A DNA stretch of 34,153 nucleotides from Pseudomonadota bacterium (GTDB taxonomy: Bacteria; Pseudomonadota; Alphaproteobacteria; Rhizobiales; Xanthobacteraceae). The translations under genes and the position numbers were made by a program. The number at the start of each line of letters is the position of its first letter. Position 1 is the stretch's first letter. This document shows positions 1 through 8,882 of the stretch, piece by piece. The notes under the pieces are model-generated. The model did not search any database and was not told the DNA's origin. It saw nothing but the letters and a program-made list of their open reading frames with translations. The stretch covers positions 1-34,153 of the forward strand of contig JAFAFP010000064.1 in the NCBI GenBank assembly GCA_023423415.1, given 5' to 3'.

Positions 1-59
1 CCGAGAGCCCCCCCACCCGGCTCGCTCCGCTCGCTACCCTCCCCCTTTCAGGGGGAGGG
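1..59. repeat. Truncated palindromic intergenic repeat
   Basis: A 9-base stem (CCCTCCCCC at 37-45, GGGGGAGGG at 51-59, loop TTTCA) is preceded by a CACCCGGCTCGCTCCGCTCG stretch. The same arrangement (a C-rich hairpin next to a cacccg..ctcgctc segment) recurs at 30143-30293, so this is probably one end of a copy of that element, cut by the window edge. It lies just past the 3' end of the NlpC/P60 gene, where it could act as a transcript end. Confidence 0.6.
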
Positions 60-86
60 AAAGAGAGCAGCGATGCGGATCACTCC

Positions 87-959
87 TTACCCGCCCGACT
101 GCACCCGATAGAGCACGCGCCGCACGGCGGTCACCGCCGAACCTGTTTCCTTGATGCGCGCGATTGCCTGATCGATCGGCTCGATCGCCACCGCCATGTG
201 ATGCGCATTGGCGTGAATGATGGTCTTGCGGTCGCGCACGATGGCGACATGGCCCGGCCAGAAGATCGCATCGCCACGCTGTGGCATCGAAAGCGCGCCG
301 TTCAAACTGACCGCTTCGCCGAGTGACGCCTGCTGCATGTCGCTGTCGCGCGGACAATCGATGCCGCAGGCCGTCGCTGCGATCTGCACGAGGCCCGAAC
401 AGTCGATGCCGAGATGGCTCTTGCCGCCCCACAGATAGGGCGTGCCGAGAAAACGTTCGGCCACAGCCACGAAATCACTCTCGATCATGTTGAGCGGGAC
501 GACATGCCGCGCCGGGATGAAGCCGCCATAGGCGGTGACGGCGAATGGCTCCTCGATGCGCGTGATCGCGACGCGCGTGCCGAACGGCAGAGTTTCGATC
601 GGCGGCACCTTGATATTCGCGGCCGGAAAGACCAGCGTGCTGAGTGCAGCAACCTTGTGGGTTGCGTCTGCGCGCGGCGTCGCCAATGCGTTGGCGGGCA
701 ACCAGCCGACATAACCATCGGAGTCGAGCTGTCCCCAGCACCAGCCCTCGTCGGTGGTTTCGTAGACGGTGACTCGCTCGCCTTTCAGCGCCTGCGTTTC
801 CTGTGCTGCGTCAGGTCGCGGTTCGCGGCGGACCGGCGCAACCGGATCGACCACTTCGCATAATGTGCCCTCGACAAAACGCTCGGCCTCGATCTGGCCT
901 TCGAGATGCTTGGCCGCGAGATCGGCACGCGCCGGCGTCAGTCGAGGATCGAAGTTCAC
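87..959 (-). CDS. SH3 / NlpC-P60 family cell-wall peptidase
   Basis: This is a 290-residue protein starting at a GTG codon (957-959). The N-terminal half carries SH3b-like segments (about residues 35-155, including GWCWGQLDSDGYVGWLP). The C-terminal half is an NlpC/P60 (C40) papain-like domain: the catalytic Cys is C187 in the DCSGLVQ motif, the catalytic His H237 in GHVAIV, and the third polar residue probably H249. The family cleaves gamma-D-Glu-diamino acid or related peptide bonds in peptidoglycan peptides. No signal peptide is visible, so a cytoplasmic role in recycling wall peptides is plausible (inference). It starts 6 bases after the stop of the upstream aminopeptidase gene, which suggests one transcript and a shared role in peptide breakdown. 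Confidence 0.9.
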   Translation of the reverse strand: MNFDPRLTPARADLAAKHLEGQIEAERFVEGTLCEVVDPVAPVRREPRPDAAQETQALKGERVTVYETTDEGWCWGQLDSDGYVGWLPANALATPRADATHKVAALSTLVFPAANIKVPPIETLPFGTRVAITRIEEPFAVTAYGGFIPARHVVPLNMIESDFVAVAERFLGTPYLWGGKSHLGIDCSGLVQIAATACGIDCPRDSDMQQASLGEAVSLNGALSMPQRGDAIFWPGHVAIVRDRKTIIHANAHHMAVAIEPIDQAIARIKETGSAVTAVRRVLYRVQSGG

Positions 960-965
960 GTCCGC

Positions 966-2357
966 CTATCCATATCGCTCGCACAGCAGCGCATAGACCG
1001 CACGCGCTGCCTGACATTCGCCGCCTTCCGGCCGGCCCGGCTTGGTCGATGGATTCCAGCCATAGATGTCGAGATGCAGCCATGACTTCGCCGCCGACAC
1101 AAATTTCTTCAGAAACAGCGCGCAGGTGATCGAGCCGGCGAAACCGCCGGACGATACGTTGTTGGTGTCGGCGATCTTGGAATCCAACATCGATTCGTAA
1201 GGCGACCACAGCGGCAAGCGCCACAACGGGTCGCGTTCGTTCATCCCATGCTTTGCGACCGCCGCCGCCAGGTCTTCGTCATCGGTATAGAATGGCGGCA
1301 AATCCGGCCCGAGTGCAACGCGCGCCGCGCCTGTCAACGTGCCCATGTTGATCAGAAGATCGGGCTCGTCCTCGTCCGCCAGCGCCAAAGCATCGGCGAG
1401 AACGAGACGGCCTTCCGCATCGGTGTTGCCGATTTCGACCGTGATGCCCTTGCGGGACGGATAGACGTCGAGCGGACGGAACGCCGAGCCGGAAACCGAA
1501 TTCTCGACCGCGGGAATGAGAACGCGCAGCGAGACCGGCAGCTTGCGATCCATGATCATGTGCGCAAGCGCAAGCACGGATGCCGCGCCGCCCATGTCTT
1601 TCTTCATCAGCAGCATGGCGCTGCTCGGCTTCAGATCGAGACCGCCGGTGTCGAAGCAGACGCCTTTGCCGACCAGCGTGACTTTTGGATGCGACCGGTC
1701 ACCCCAGCGCAGATCGATCAGGCGGGGCGGGCGCGACGACGCGCGTCCGACAGCATGGATCAGCGGGAAATTGCTTAGCAGCAATTCATCGTCGGTGACG
1801 GCTTCGATCCACGCATCGTGACGTTCGGCGAGCAGTCGTGTCGCTTCATGCAACTCGGCAGGCCCCATGTCATTCGACGGCGTGTTGATGAGATCGCGTG
1901 CGAGAAATACGCCGTCAACGATGCGTGACAGGTCTGCCGCATCGGCGCCGGCTGGCGGCACCAGCCTGACGATCTTATCGTCGGCCTTGCGATAGCGATT
2001 GAAACGATAGCTGCCGAGCGCGAAGGCGATGGCCGCAACGCGCGCGTCGTGCGGATCGTTGGCGAAGCGATAGGTCCCCGCCGGCAGGAGACCGGGAAGG
2101 TTGCCGGGCAGGAACGGATTTGCGTTCGCTCCATTCTTCTCGATCCCGAACAGGATCGCAGCGATGCTGCCATCGGCGGCCGGCAGCGCCAGATAGCGGC
2201 CGGCCTTGGGCGCGAAACCGGCGGCATCCGCGAAGGCCTGCGAAGCGGCCGGCAGACCGGAGCGAACATCCTGCCAGTTCGATGCGGTGACAAACCAGAT
2301 GGGAGTGGCCGCTTGGCCGGATTCGGCGAACACGTGATGCATGACGGGTGAATTCAT
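966..2357 (-). CDS. Leucyl aminopeptidase family protein (M17)
   Basis: This 463-residue protein belongs to the M17 dimetal aminopeptidases, which remove N-terminal residues from peptides in the cytoplasm. The seven key residues of E. coli PepA (K270, D275, K282, D293, D352, E354, R356) map with identical spacing to K231, D236, K243, D254, D313, E315 and R317, inside VGKGVCFDTGG, MKKDMGGAA and the NTDAEGRLVLADAL signature. The N-terminal domain (about 1-150) is divergent. It is shorter than PepA (503 aa), like many alphaproteobacterial paralogues that sit next to an NlpC/P60 gene. The ATG start at 2357 leaves about 50 bases before the inverted repeat that precedes tadD. Catalytic competence is strongly supported; the natural substrate is not known. 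Confidence 0.93.
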   Translation of the reverse strand: MNSPVMHHVFAESGQAATPIWFVTASNWQDVRSGLPAASQAFADAAGFAPKAGRYLALPAADGSIAAILFGIEKNGANANPFLPGNLPGLLPAGTYRFANDPHDARVAAIAFALGSYRFNRYRKADDKIVRLVPPAGADAADLSRIVDGVFLARDLINTPSNDMGPAELHEATRLLAERHDAWIEAVTDDELLLSNFPLIHAVGRASSRPPRLIDLRWGDRSHPKVTLVGKGVCFDTGGLDLKPSSAMLLMKKDMGGAASVLALAHMIMDRKLPVSLRVLIPAVENSVSGSAFRPLDVYPSRKGITVEIGNTDAEGRLVLADALALADEDEPDLLINMGTLTGAARVALGPDLPPFYTDDEDLAAAVAKHGMNERDPLWRLPLWSPYESMLDSKIADTNNVSSGGFAGSITCALFLKKFVSAAKSWLHLDIYGWNPSTKPGRPEGGECQAARAVYALLCERYG

Positions 2358-2408
2358 GGGACTTTCTTAGCGGGTGGCGCGCTGTGTCGCCATTGGCAAT
2401 GGGGCGTC

Positions 2409-2440
2409 TTAACCCCCCGTTAGGGTTAACAGTTTATTGA
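2409..2440. promoter_or_regulatory. Inverted repeat and CtrA-like box between the aminopeptidase gene and tadD
   Basis: TTAACCC (2409-2415) and GGGTTAA (2423-2429) form a perfect 7-base inverted repeat with a 7-base spacer. The right arm also begins GTTAA-N7-TTGA (2425-2440), one mismatch from the CtrA consensus (TTAA-N7-TTAA). It sits 45 bases before the tadD start and between divergent genes. Similar half-mismatched boxes occur at 11254-11269 and 12648-12663. The function is inference only. Confidence 0.35.
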
Positions 2441-2484
2441 ACGAAGCGTCTGGTGGCCGTTTCCGCCCCCGATCGAGGCGCGTC

Positions 2485-3306
2485 ATGTATCGTAGCAAGT
2501 TCAAAGCCCCGCCCAAAACCTGTTTGCTGGCATCGATCGCCATTCTCGCGGCTTTCACCATGGCCGGCTGCCAGACCACCCGCACCGCGGATACGACTGG
2601 CTCAATCGGCTCGCCGACGACGCGTAGCGAAGCCGACTGGCGGCGGGATGTCGATGGCTGGGGCGCGCGCTATCGCAGCGATCCGAAGAATCCAGAGGCG
2701 GGAGTGAATTATGCGCAGGCGCTGCGGGCGACCGGACAGCGCGCGCAGGCCGTGGCCGTTCTGGAACAGGCCTCGATCCACAATCCGAACAACATGGCCG
2801 TACTCGGCGCCTATGGCCGGGCGCTGGCGGATATCGGCAATTTCCCGCAGGCGCTGGACGTACTGAGCCGTGCGCATACGCCGGATCAGCCGGACTGGCG
2901 CATCCTGTCGGCACAAGGCGCCGTGCTCGACCAGATGGGCCGGCATGACGAAGCGCGTCGCCATTACATGACCGCGCTGAAGATCGTGCCCGACGAGCCG
3001 TCGGTAATGTCGAATCTCGGATTGTCCTATGCGTTGTCGCGCAACCTGCGCGAAGCCGAGGACACGCTGCGGCGGGCGAGCGCATATAGCAACCGCGAGC
3101 CGCGCGTCCGCCAGAACCTGGCGCTGGTCGTCGGCTTGCAGGGACGCTTCAAGGAAGCGGAAGAGATCGTGCGGGCCGATCTGTCGCCGGAAGAGGCGGC
3201 GGCCAATCTCGACTATCTCAAGCACATGCTGGCGCAGGAAAACGCCGGCAAGAAGAGCAAGCAGGCGCAGCGTGCCGTGCGCCATGCGGCGGCGGTCGAT
3301 AACTGA
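2485..3306 (+). CDS. tadD: Tad pilus TPR lipoprotein TadD
   Basis: The ATG at 2485 is chosen because GAGG (2475-2478) precedes it by 6 bases and because the product then begins with a lipoprotein signal peptide: a basic n-region, a hydrophobic stretch and lipobox MAGC with C29. An upstream TTG at 2437 would add 16 residues and bury the signal. The 273-residue product carries about four tetratricopeptide repeats (roughly residues 65-215, e.g. AGVNYAQALRATGQRAQAVA and MSNLGLSYALSRNLREAEDT) and a basic C-terminal tail. TadD is an outer-membrane-anchored assembly lipoprotein of Flp pili, thought to help the secretin. It converges on tadC with a 7-base gap. Confidence 0.88.
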   Translation: MYRSKFKAPPKTCLLASIAILAAFTMAGCQTTRTADTTGSIGSPTTRSEADWRRDVDGWGARYRSDPKNPEAGVNYAQALRATGQRAQAVAVLEQASIHNPNNMAVLGAYGRALADIGNFPQALDVLSRAHTPDQPDWRILSAQGAVLDQMGRHDEARRHYMTALKIVPDEPSVMSNLGLSYALSRNLREAEDTLRRASAYSNREPRVRQNLALVVGLQGRFKEAEEIVRADLSPEEAAANLDYLKHMLAQENAGKKSKQAQRAVRHAAAVDN

Positions 3307-3313
3307 CCGATCC

Positions 3314-4282
3314 TCACTGCATCGACATCACGCGAATGCCGGCCGGCCCGAGAATGACGATGAACAGGACCGGCAGGAAGAACAGGATCATCGGCACGGT
3401 CAGCTTCGGCGGCAGACTCGCCGCCTTCTTTTCAGCCTCCATCATGCGCATGTCGCGGTTTTCCTGCGCAAGAACGCGCAGCGTCTGCGCGAGCGGCGTG
3501 CCGTAGCGTTCGGCCTGTTGCAACGCCACGCAAACCGATTTGACCCCTTCGAGATCGGTGCGCTTGGCGAGATTGTCATAGGCCTGCCGGCGATCCGGCA
3601 AATAGGACAATTCGGCGGTGGTGAGCGTCAATTCCTCGGCGAGTTCGATCGACTGCGAGCCGATTTCGTTGCTGACCTTCTTGAAGGCGGCTTCGATCGA
3701 CATGCCGGACTCGACGCAGATCAGCAGCAGATCGAGCGCATCCGGGAATGCGCGACGGATCGACAGTTGCCGTTTCTGAATCTTGTTTTTGAGAAACACC
3801 ATCGGCATGTGCATGCCGAGATAGGTGGCGAACAGGCAGATCGCGAGCTTGATGGTGAACGGATAGGTCAGCTTCAGAACGAAGAACACATACAGCACGC
3901 TGATCACCAGGGCGGCGATCGGCATCACCATCCGGAAGAACAGAAACGTGACGTAGGGCGCCTGCCCGCGATAGCCGGCCTGGGTCAGCTTTTCGCGTGC
4001 TTCCTCCTGACCGACCCATTTGTTGAGCTGAAAGCGCTCGACCGCATTCTGCATGTATTGCTTGGGGCTTTGGCGCAGAGAGCCGCCGCGCGCCATCCGC
4101 TCGCGTTCGCGTTGCCGGATCTTTTCGCGTTCCACCGCGACCGCTTTCATGCGCTTGGGCAACGGATCTGACACCAGCAGCGGCATCGCCAGCGTCAGCA
4201 CCGTTGCGATCGCGGCGACGCCGGCAAGCAGCATCGCCAGCAACTGGGTGTCTTGCAGGATGTTGATGAGGAACTGTGCCAT
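3314..4282 (-). CDS. tadC: Tad pilus inner-membrane platform protein TadC
   Basis: This 322-residue protein is one of the two type II secretion F-domain (T2SSF) platform proteins of the Flp pilus. It has a membrane segment near residues 13-36, a basic linker, two further segments between about 108 and 165, a cytoplasmic T2SSF domain (about 178-290, starting FPDALDLLLICVESG) and a C-terminal segment at 293-316. The start is well supported: GAGGAG lies 6 bases before the ATG and overlaps the tadB stop codon, which points to coupled translation. It is the last gene of the minus-strand cpa/tad operon. TadB and TadC are expected to work as a pair on the ATPase CpaF/TadA. Confidence 0.92.
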   Translation of the reverse strand: MAQFLINILQDTQLLAMLLAGVAAIATVLTLAMPLLVSDPLPKRMKAVAVEREKIRQRERERMARGGSLRQSPKQYMQNAVERFQLNKWVGQEEAREKLTQAGYRGQAPYVTFLFFRMVMPIAALVISVLYVFFVLKLTYPFTIKLAICLFATYLGMHMPMVFLKNKIQKRQLSIRRAFPDALDLLLICVESGMSIEAAFKKVSNEIGSQSIELAEELTLTTAELSYLPDRRQAYDNLAKRTDLEGVKSVCVALQQAERYGTPLAQTLRVLAQENRDMRMMEAEKKAASLPPKLTVPMILFFLPVLFIVILGPAGIRVMSMQ

Positions 4283-4292
4283 TCAACGCTCC

Positions 4293-5276
4293 TCAGAAAT
4301 CGAAGTTGATCATCTTTTTCATGACGAAACAGCCGAGCAGCATCCACAGGCCCGAGCCGGCCAGCATCAGTTGTCCGTTCGGATGGGTCCACAACAGCGA
4401 GATGTATTGAGGACTCGACAGCCACACGAGCAGCATCACCGCGATCGGCAGCGAACCGATGATGGCGGCTGAGGCTTTCGCCTCCATCGACATGGCCTGA
4501 ATCTTCGCCTTCATCTTCTTGCGGTCGCGCAGCACCTTGGACAGGTTGCCGAGCGCCTCGGAAAGATTGCCGCCCGCCTTTTGCTGGATCGAGATGACGA
4601 TGCCAAAGAAGTTGGCTTCCGGCAGCGGCATGCGCTCATAGAGTTTCTGGCAGGCTTCGCCGAGCGGAATGCCGATCGTCTGGGTTTCGAGAATGGTCTT
4701 GAACTCGCTTCTGACAGGCTCGGGCGCTTCCGCGGCGATCACCCTGAGGCTGTCGGCGAGCGGCAAACCGGCCTTGATGCCGCGAACGATGACGTCCACG
4801 GCGTCGGGAAAGACGTTGAGAAAGCGCGCTTCCCGCCGCTTCTTGAGCCATGACAGCATCCAGAATGGCAGTCCGAACGATGCGGCAAAGCCGATGCCCA
4901 GCGCCGCAAGCAGGCCAAGGCCAGAGCCGAGAACGGCAAGGAAGCCGACAATGCCGAAGGCGGCGGAAACGAGGATGTATTGCCGTTTCGACCAGCTCAG
5001 TCCGGCTTGGGATATGCGCTGCGCCAGCGACAGCTTGCTGTTCCTCTGCTGTCGCTGTTCGAGTTCTTTCAGCGTTTCCTCGACCTGTTCGCGGCGCGAT
5101 TTCTGCACGCCGCGGGCCACGCGTTGCGTCGGCTGAACCTGCGCAACGCTCGCGGTGCGCTTCTGGACAACGCGTTCGCCGGACAAGAGCGGATAGACGA
5201 AAACCCAGGCGAGGCCACCGACGGCGATGGCCGCCAGGACGAACAGAAGCAGAGACTGGTTGAACTCGCCGAACAT
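4293..5276 (-). CDS. tadB: Tad pilus inner-membrane platform protein TadB
   Basis: This 327-residue T2SSF protein has an N-terminal membrane segment (about 9-31), a pair of segments near 98-148, the F domain (about 155-280, with FPDAVDVIVRGIKAGLPLADS) and two C-terminal segments. The paralogue TadC follows after a 10-base gap. The start ATG lies 4 bases upstream of the cpaF stop, so its ribosome site is inside the end of cpaF. The protein forms the membrane base through which the ATPase drives pilin insertion. Family assignment is firm from domain layout and operon position. Confidence 0.92.
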   Translation of the reverse strand: MFGEFNQSLLLFVLAAIAVGGLAWVFVYPLLSGERVVQKRTASVAQVQPTQRVARGVQKSRREQVEETLKELEQRQQRNSKLSLAQRISQAGLSWSKRQYILVSAAFGIVGFLAVLGSGLGLLAALGIGFAASFGLPFWMLSWLKKRREARFLNVFPDAVDVIVRGIKAGLPLADSLRVIAAEAPEPVRSEFKTILETQTIGIPLGEACQKLYERMPLPEANFFGIVISIQQKAGGNLSEALGNLSKVLRDRKKMKAKIQAMSMEAKASAAIIGSLPIAVMLLVWLSSPQYISLLWTHPNGQLMLAGSGLWMLLGCFVMKKMINFDF

Positions 5277-5280
5277 GGTC

Positions 5281-6816
5281 TCAACTCGCGAATTCGGCGT
5301 CGGCGACGATGCTGGCGTCGAGCGCCGCCGCGAGCCGCTTCTCTTCGCCGTAATAGCGTGCGCGATCCCAGAAGCGCGGGCGGCCGATGCCGGTGGAGCG
5401 GTGCCGGCCGATCAGGTTGCCATGCGCGTCTTCGCCCATCATCTCGTAAACGAACAGGTCCTGCGTGATGATGACATCGCCTTCCATGCCGAGCACTTCG
5501 GTGATGTGCGTGATGCGGCGTGAACCGTCGCGCAGGCGCGCAGCCTGGATGATGACATCCACCGAGGAACAGACCATCTCGCGGATGGTCTTGGACGGCA
5601 GCGCGAACCCGCCCATGGTGATCATCGATTCGATACGCGACAGCGCTTCGCGCGGCGAGTTGGCGTGCAGGGTGCCGAGCGATCCGTCATGGCCGGTATT
5701 CATGGCCTGCAGCAAGTCGAAGGCTTCGGGTCCGCGCACTTCGCCGACGATGATGCGTTCGGGCCGCATACGCAGACAGTTCTTGACCAGATCGCGCATC
5801 GTCACCTGGCCTTCACCTTCGAGGTTCGGCGGCCTTGTCTCAAGCCGCACGACATGCGGCTGCTGCAACTGAAGTTCGGCGGCGTCCTCGCAGGTGATGA
5901 TGCGTTCGTCGTCGTCGATGAACTGGGTGAGACAGTTCAGAAGCGTCGTCTTGCCCGAACCGGTGCCGCCCGACACGATGGTGTTGACGCGGCAGCGTCC
6001 GATAATCTTCAGAATCTCGGCGCCTTCCGGCGTGATGGTGCCGAAGCGGGTCAACTGGTCAAGCGTCAGCTTGTCCTTCTTGAACTTGCGGATCGTCAGG
6101 GCGGGCCCGTCGATCGCCAGCGGCGGCACGATCGCGTTGACGCGGGAGCCATCGGGCAAACGCGCGTCGCAGATCGGCGAGGATTCATCGACGCGCCGGC
6201 CAACCTGGCTGACGATGCGCTGGCAGATATTCAGAAGTTGCTGGTTGTCGCGGAAGCGGATGCCGGTTTTGTTGATCTTGCCGGCGACCTCGATATAGAC
6301 CGTGCCGGAGCCGTTCACCATGATGTCGGCGATGTCGTCGCGTGCGAGCAGCGGCTCCAGCGGTCCATAACCGAGAACGTCGTTACAGATGTCGTCGAGC
6401 AGTTCCTCCTGCTCGGAGATCGACATCACCACGTTCTTGATGGCGATGATTTCGTTGACGATGTCGCGAATTTCCTCGCGCGCGGAATCGGCATCCAGCC
6501 GCGCCAGTTGCGCAAGATCGATCGCCTCGATCAGCGCGCCGAAGATCGTGCCCTTGACCTCGTAATAGGATTCCGAGCGCTGGGTGTCGGTCGCAAGAAG
6601 CGGCCCGGTCTTTTGCGGTGTGAGCGGCGCCTGAAGAAGCGGCGCGCCAAGACCCGCCGAAGGCAGCGGCGCGCGTCCCTCCTTCGCGGATGGAGCCGAT
6701 TGCGGCGCCAGCGGCGGGGATGGCACAGGCGCGGGCGCCGGGGCCGGGCTCGCGCCGCTCGGCGCGCTCGGGGCCGGAGCGGGGCTTGGTGCTGATACGT
6801 TACGCTTCCCAAACAC
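5281..6816 (-). CDS. cpaF: Tad pilus assembly ATPase CpaF/TadA
   Basis: This 511-residue secretion ATPase of the VirB11/GspE class powers Flp pilus assembly at the cytoplasmic face. It shows Walker A GGTGSGKT (283-290), the Asp box ITCEDAAEL (307-315), Walker B with RIIVGEVRGPEAF (354-366) and the His box GHDGSLGTLHANS (375-387). Residues 8-60 are a Pro/Ala/Ser-rich, probably disordered leader, so the folded part starts near residue 80. The start is GTG (6814-6816), with GGAG about 10 bases upstream. It lies 20 bases after cpaE and 4 bases before tadB in the operon. Confidence 0.95.
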   Translation of the reverse strand: MFGKRNVSAPSPAPAPSAPSGASPAPAPAPVPSPPLAPQSAPSAKEGRAPLPSAGLGAPLLQAPLTPQKTGPLLATDTQRSESYYEVKGTIFGALIEAIDLAQLARLDADSAREEIRDIVNEIIAIKNVVMSISEQEELLDDICNDVLGYGPLEPLLARDDIADIMVNGSGTVYIEVAGKINKTGIRFRDNQQLLNICQRIVSQVGRRVDESSPICDARLPDGSRVNAIVPPLAIDGPALTIRKFKKDKLTLDQLTRFGTITPEGAEILKIIGRCRVNTIVSGGTGSGKTTLLNCLTQFIDDDERIITCEDAAELQLQQPHVVRLETRPPNLEGEGQVTMRDLVKNCLRMRPERIIVGEVRGPEAFDLLQAMNTGHDGSLGTLHANSPREALSRIESMITMGGFALPSKTIREMVCSSVDVIIQAARLRDGSRRITHITEVLGMEGDVIITQDLFVYEMMGEDAHGNLIGRHRSTGIGRPRFWDRARYYGEEKRLAAALDASIVADAEFAS

Positions 6817-6836
6817 GACTCAACTACTCCGTACGA

Positions 6837-8114
6837 TCAGGCCGATTTCTTGCGAAGCCTCTGCAAGATCGGTCCAAACAATCCGCCGCGGGATTTCTTG
6901 TTCTCGGTGCGCCCAGTCGTCACTTGCGCGAGCTGCCGGAATGTTTCCGCGACCTTGTGGCTGCTTGAGACTTCCGCGATCATCTGGCCGTTATTTGCGG
7001 CGGTTCCAAACAATTGCGGCTCAAACGGGATGATGGCCACCGGATCGTCATCCAGCGCCTTTGCGAAATCTGCCGACTTGATCTCCGGGCGCTTCGGCAC
7101 GCCCACCTGATTGAGAACGTAGAATGGACGGTGATCGTTGGTCCGCGCCGCCTTCAGGAAATCGACGAGATTCTTGGCGTTGCGCAGGCTTGCGAGATCG
7201 GGCGTCGCAACGATCAGGATATCGTCGGCGGCGAGCAGCGTGCGCTGGGTCCATCCGGTCCATTGATGCGGAACATCGAGCACGATGCAGGGCACCGTCG
7301 CCCGCAAGGAATCGAAGATCGCGTCAAACGCTTCGGCGCCGAAGTCATAGACCCGCTCGAGCGTGGCCGGCGCAGCCAGCAGGCTGAGATTGTCGGAGCA
7401 TTTCGCCAGCAGCCGATCGACGAAATTGGTGTCGACACGTTCCGGCGAGAAGACGGCGTCGGCGATGCCTTGCGGCGGATCCTGATTGTAATCCAGCCCC
7501 GCCGTGCCAAAGGCGAGGTCGAGATCGGTTACGACCGAATCGAGCGACAAATCGCGGGCGATCGACCAGGCGATATTATGCGCAACCGTCGATGCGCCGA
7601 CGCCGCCCTTGGCGCCGACCACAGCCAGAATGCGTCCGACCGGCTTCGCATCGGGCGCGGAGTAAAGGCCACAGACCGATCGTACGATATCCAGCGTGTT
7701 GATGGGCGAGATCAGGTAGTCGCTGATGCCGCGGCGGACCAGCTCACGATACAACGACACGTCGTTGTGCCGGCCGATGACGATCACGCGGGTGCCCGGA
7801 TCGCAGACTTCAGCCAGGGCATCGAGACCGGCCAGAACCGCGTCCGGCTGCTGCTCGAATTCGAGGATGATCACATTGGGCGTCGGCGCCGAGCGATAGG
7901 CTTCCGACGCCGCGGCCATGCCGCCCATCTGGATCTTGAGGTGAGCCTTGGCCATGCGGCGATCTTCGCCGGCGGCCTGCACCGCGGCGGCGGTCTCAAC
8001 CGACTCGCAGAAGGCCTGAATCGAAATGCGCGGCGCCGGCGCGATGTGCTCGTCGCGCGCCGGCAATTCGGTCGCCGGTGGATTTTGGGCAGCGGTCTGA
8101 AGGGCGTTTGTCAT
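6837..8114 (-). CDS. cpaE: Pilus localisation ATPase CpaE/TadZ
   Basis: This 425-residue protein joins an atypical receiver-like domain (about 28-150, with VIILEFE and the turn GRHNDVSLYRELVRRGISDYL) to a ParA/MinD-type ATPase domain. The deviant Walker A is KGGVGAST (169-176), preceded by hydrophobic ILAVVGA, and the second conserved region is TDLDLAFGTAGLDY. Family members place the Tad machine at a cell pole or other site. The ATG overlaps the cpaD stop by one base (TAATG), so the two are translationally coupled. It precedes cpaF by 20 bases. Confidence 0.92.
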   Translation of the reverse strand: MTNALQTAAQNPPATELPARDEHIAPAPRISIQAFCESVETAAAVQAAGEDRRMAKAHLKIQMGGMAAASEAYRSAPTPNVIILEFEQQPDAVLAGLDALAEVCDPGTRVIVIGRHNDVSLYRELVRRGISDYLISPINTLDIVRSVCGLYSAPDAKPVGRILAVVGAKGGVGASTVAHNIAWSIARDLSLDSVVTDLDLAFGTAGLDYNQDPPQGIADAVFSPERVDTNFVDRLLAKCSDNLSLLAAPATLERVYDFGAEAFDAIFDSLRATVPCIVLDVPHQWTGWTQRTLLAADDILIVATPDLASLRNAKNLVDFLKAARTNDHRPFYVLNQVGVPKRPEIKSADFAKALDDDPVAIIPFEPQLFGTAANNGQMIAEVSSSHKVAETFRQLAQVTTGRTENKKSRGGLFGPILQRLRKKSA

Positions 8115-8860
8115 TATCGGCCAACGTCGCTCAGAGTACCGTTATTGGCGTTCGGATAGATCGTTTCAGGGCTTTGACCGACGCGATATTTCTCCAGCAC
8201 AGTCGTTCGCCGCGATCTCCACACGGATGCTTCACCGCGCGGTTGAACGAGATCGGCGGGCTCTGCGACCATCGCGGCAAGATTGCGTTGATTGGCGCAG
8301 CCGAGATTCCAGTATGGCCTGTTCTCGTTGTAGATCAGCTCGGGTCCAGGTCCGAGATCGGCTGGCCACAGGCCGCAGGGGCCGGCTTCCGCCATGATCC
8401 TCGGATAGTTCAGCCGGATCGTGGGAAGAAGAGCCGAATTCTCCGGTTGATAGGCGCGCGTCACCACAGTTCGCGGCGGCATTCCCGATGCCGCGAGAAT
8501 GGCGTTGATTTCTCGCACCGCCTCCGATGCCGCGAACTGGTTGGGCGAGCCCTTGGGCACGTCGATCACAATGCCGCCGGTGGATTCGGTCTTCCATGAT
8601 TTGGCAAAGGCCAGCACTTCGGAGCGCTGGGTCGGATTCAGCGCGCCACGGCTGTTGCCTACGAAGACTTCCACCGAGCGCGTGCCTTCGCGCACGCCGA
8701 TCTGGTGGCGCTTGCGATAATCGTTCGGGACATCGAGCGTTTCCTTCGCTCGATAGGTGTTGCAGCCGACGAGAGCGGAGGTGATCAACAAAAGGCTCAA
8801 GATACGAATCATCGTTTTCACGCCGCGCGGTTCGCCGATCGGGAAACTCTGCACTGACAT
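8114..8860 (-). CDS. cpaD: Pilus biogenesis lipoprotein CpaD
   Basis: The start at 8860 is preferred because GAGGAGA lies 7 bases upstream on this strand; an ATG at 8812 has no ribosome site. The 248-residue product carries a lipoprotein signal with lipobox ALVGC (C33) after a rather long 18-residue n-region. The remainder matches CpaD: an N-terminal part (EVFVGNSRGALNPTQR), a predicted OmpA-like middle and a Cys-containing C-terminal part (GPCGLWPADLGPG, NLGCANQRNLAAMV). CpaD is a periplasmic/outer-membrane partner of the CpaC secretin. It lies between cpaC and cpaE, with a one-base overlap with cpaE. Confidence 0.9.
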   Translation of the reverse strand: MSVQSFPIGEPRGVKTMIRILSLLLITSALVGCNTYRAKETLDVPNDYRKRHQIGVREGTRSVEVFVGNSRGALNPTQRSEVLAFAKSWKTESTGGIVIDVPKGSPNQFAASEAVREINAILAASGMPPRTVVTRAYQPENSALLPTIRLNYPRIMAEAGPCGLWPADLGPGPELIYNENRPYWNLGCANQRNLAAMVAEPADLVQPRGEASVWRSRRTTVLEKYRVGQSPETIYPNANNGTLSDVGR

Positions 8861-8882
8861 CGATCGTCTCCTCATGCGACGC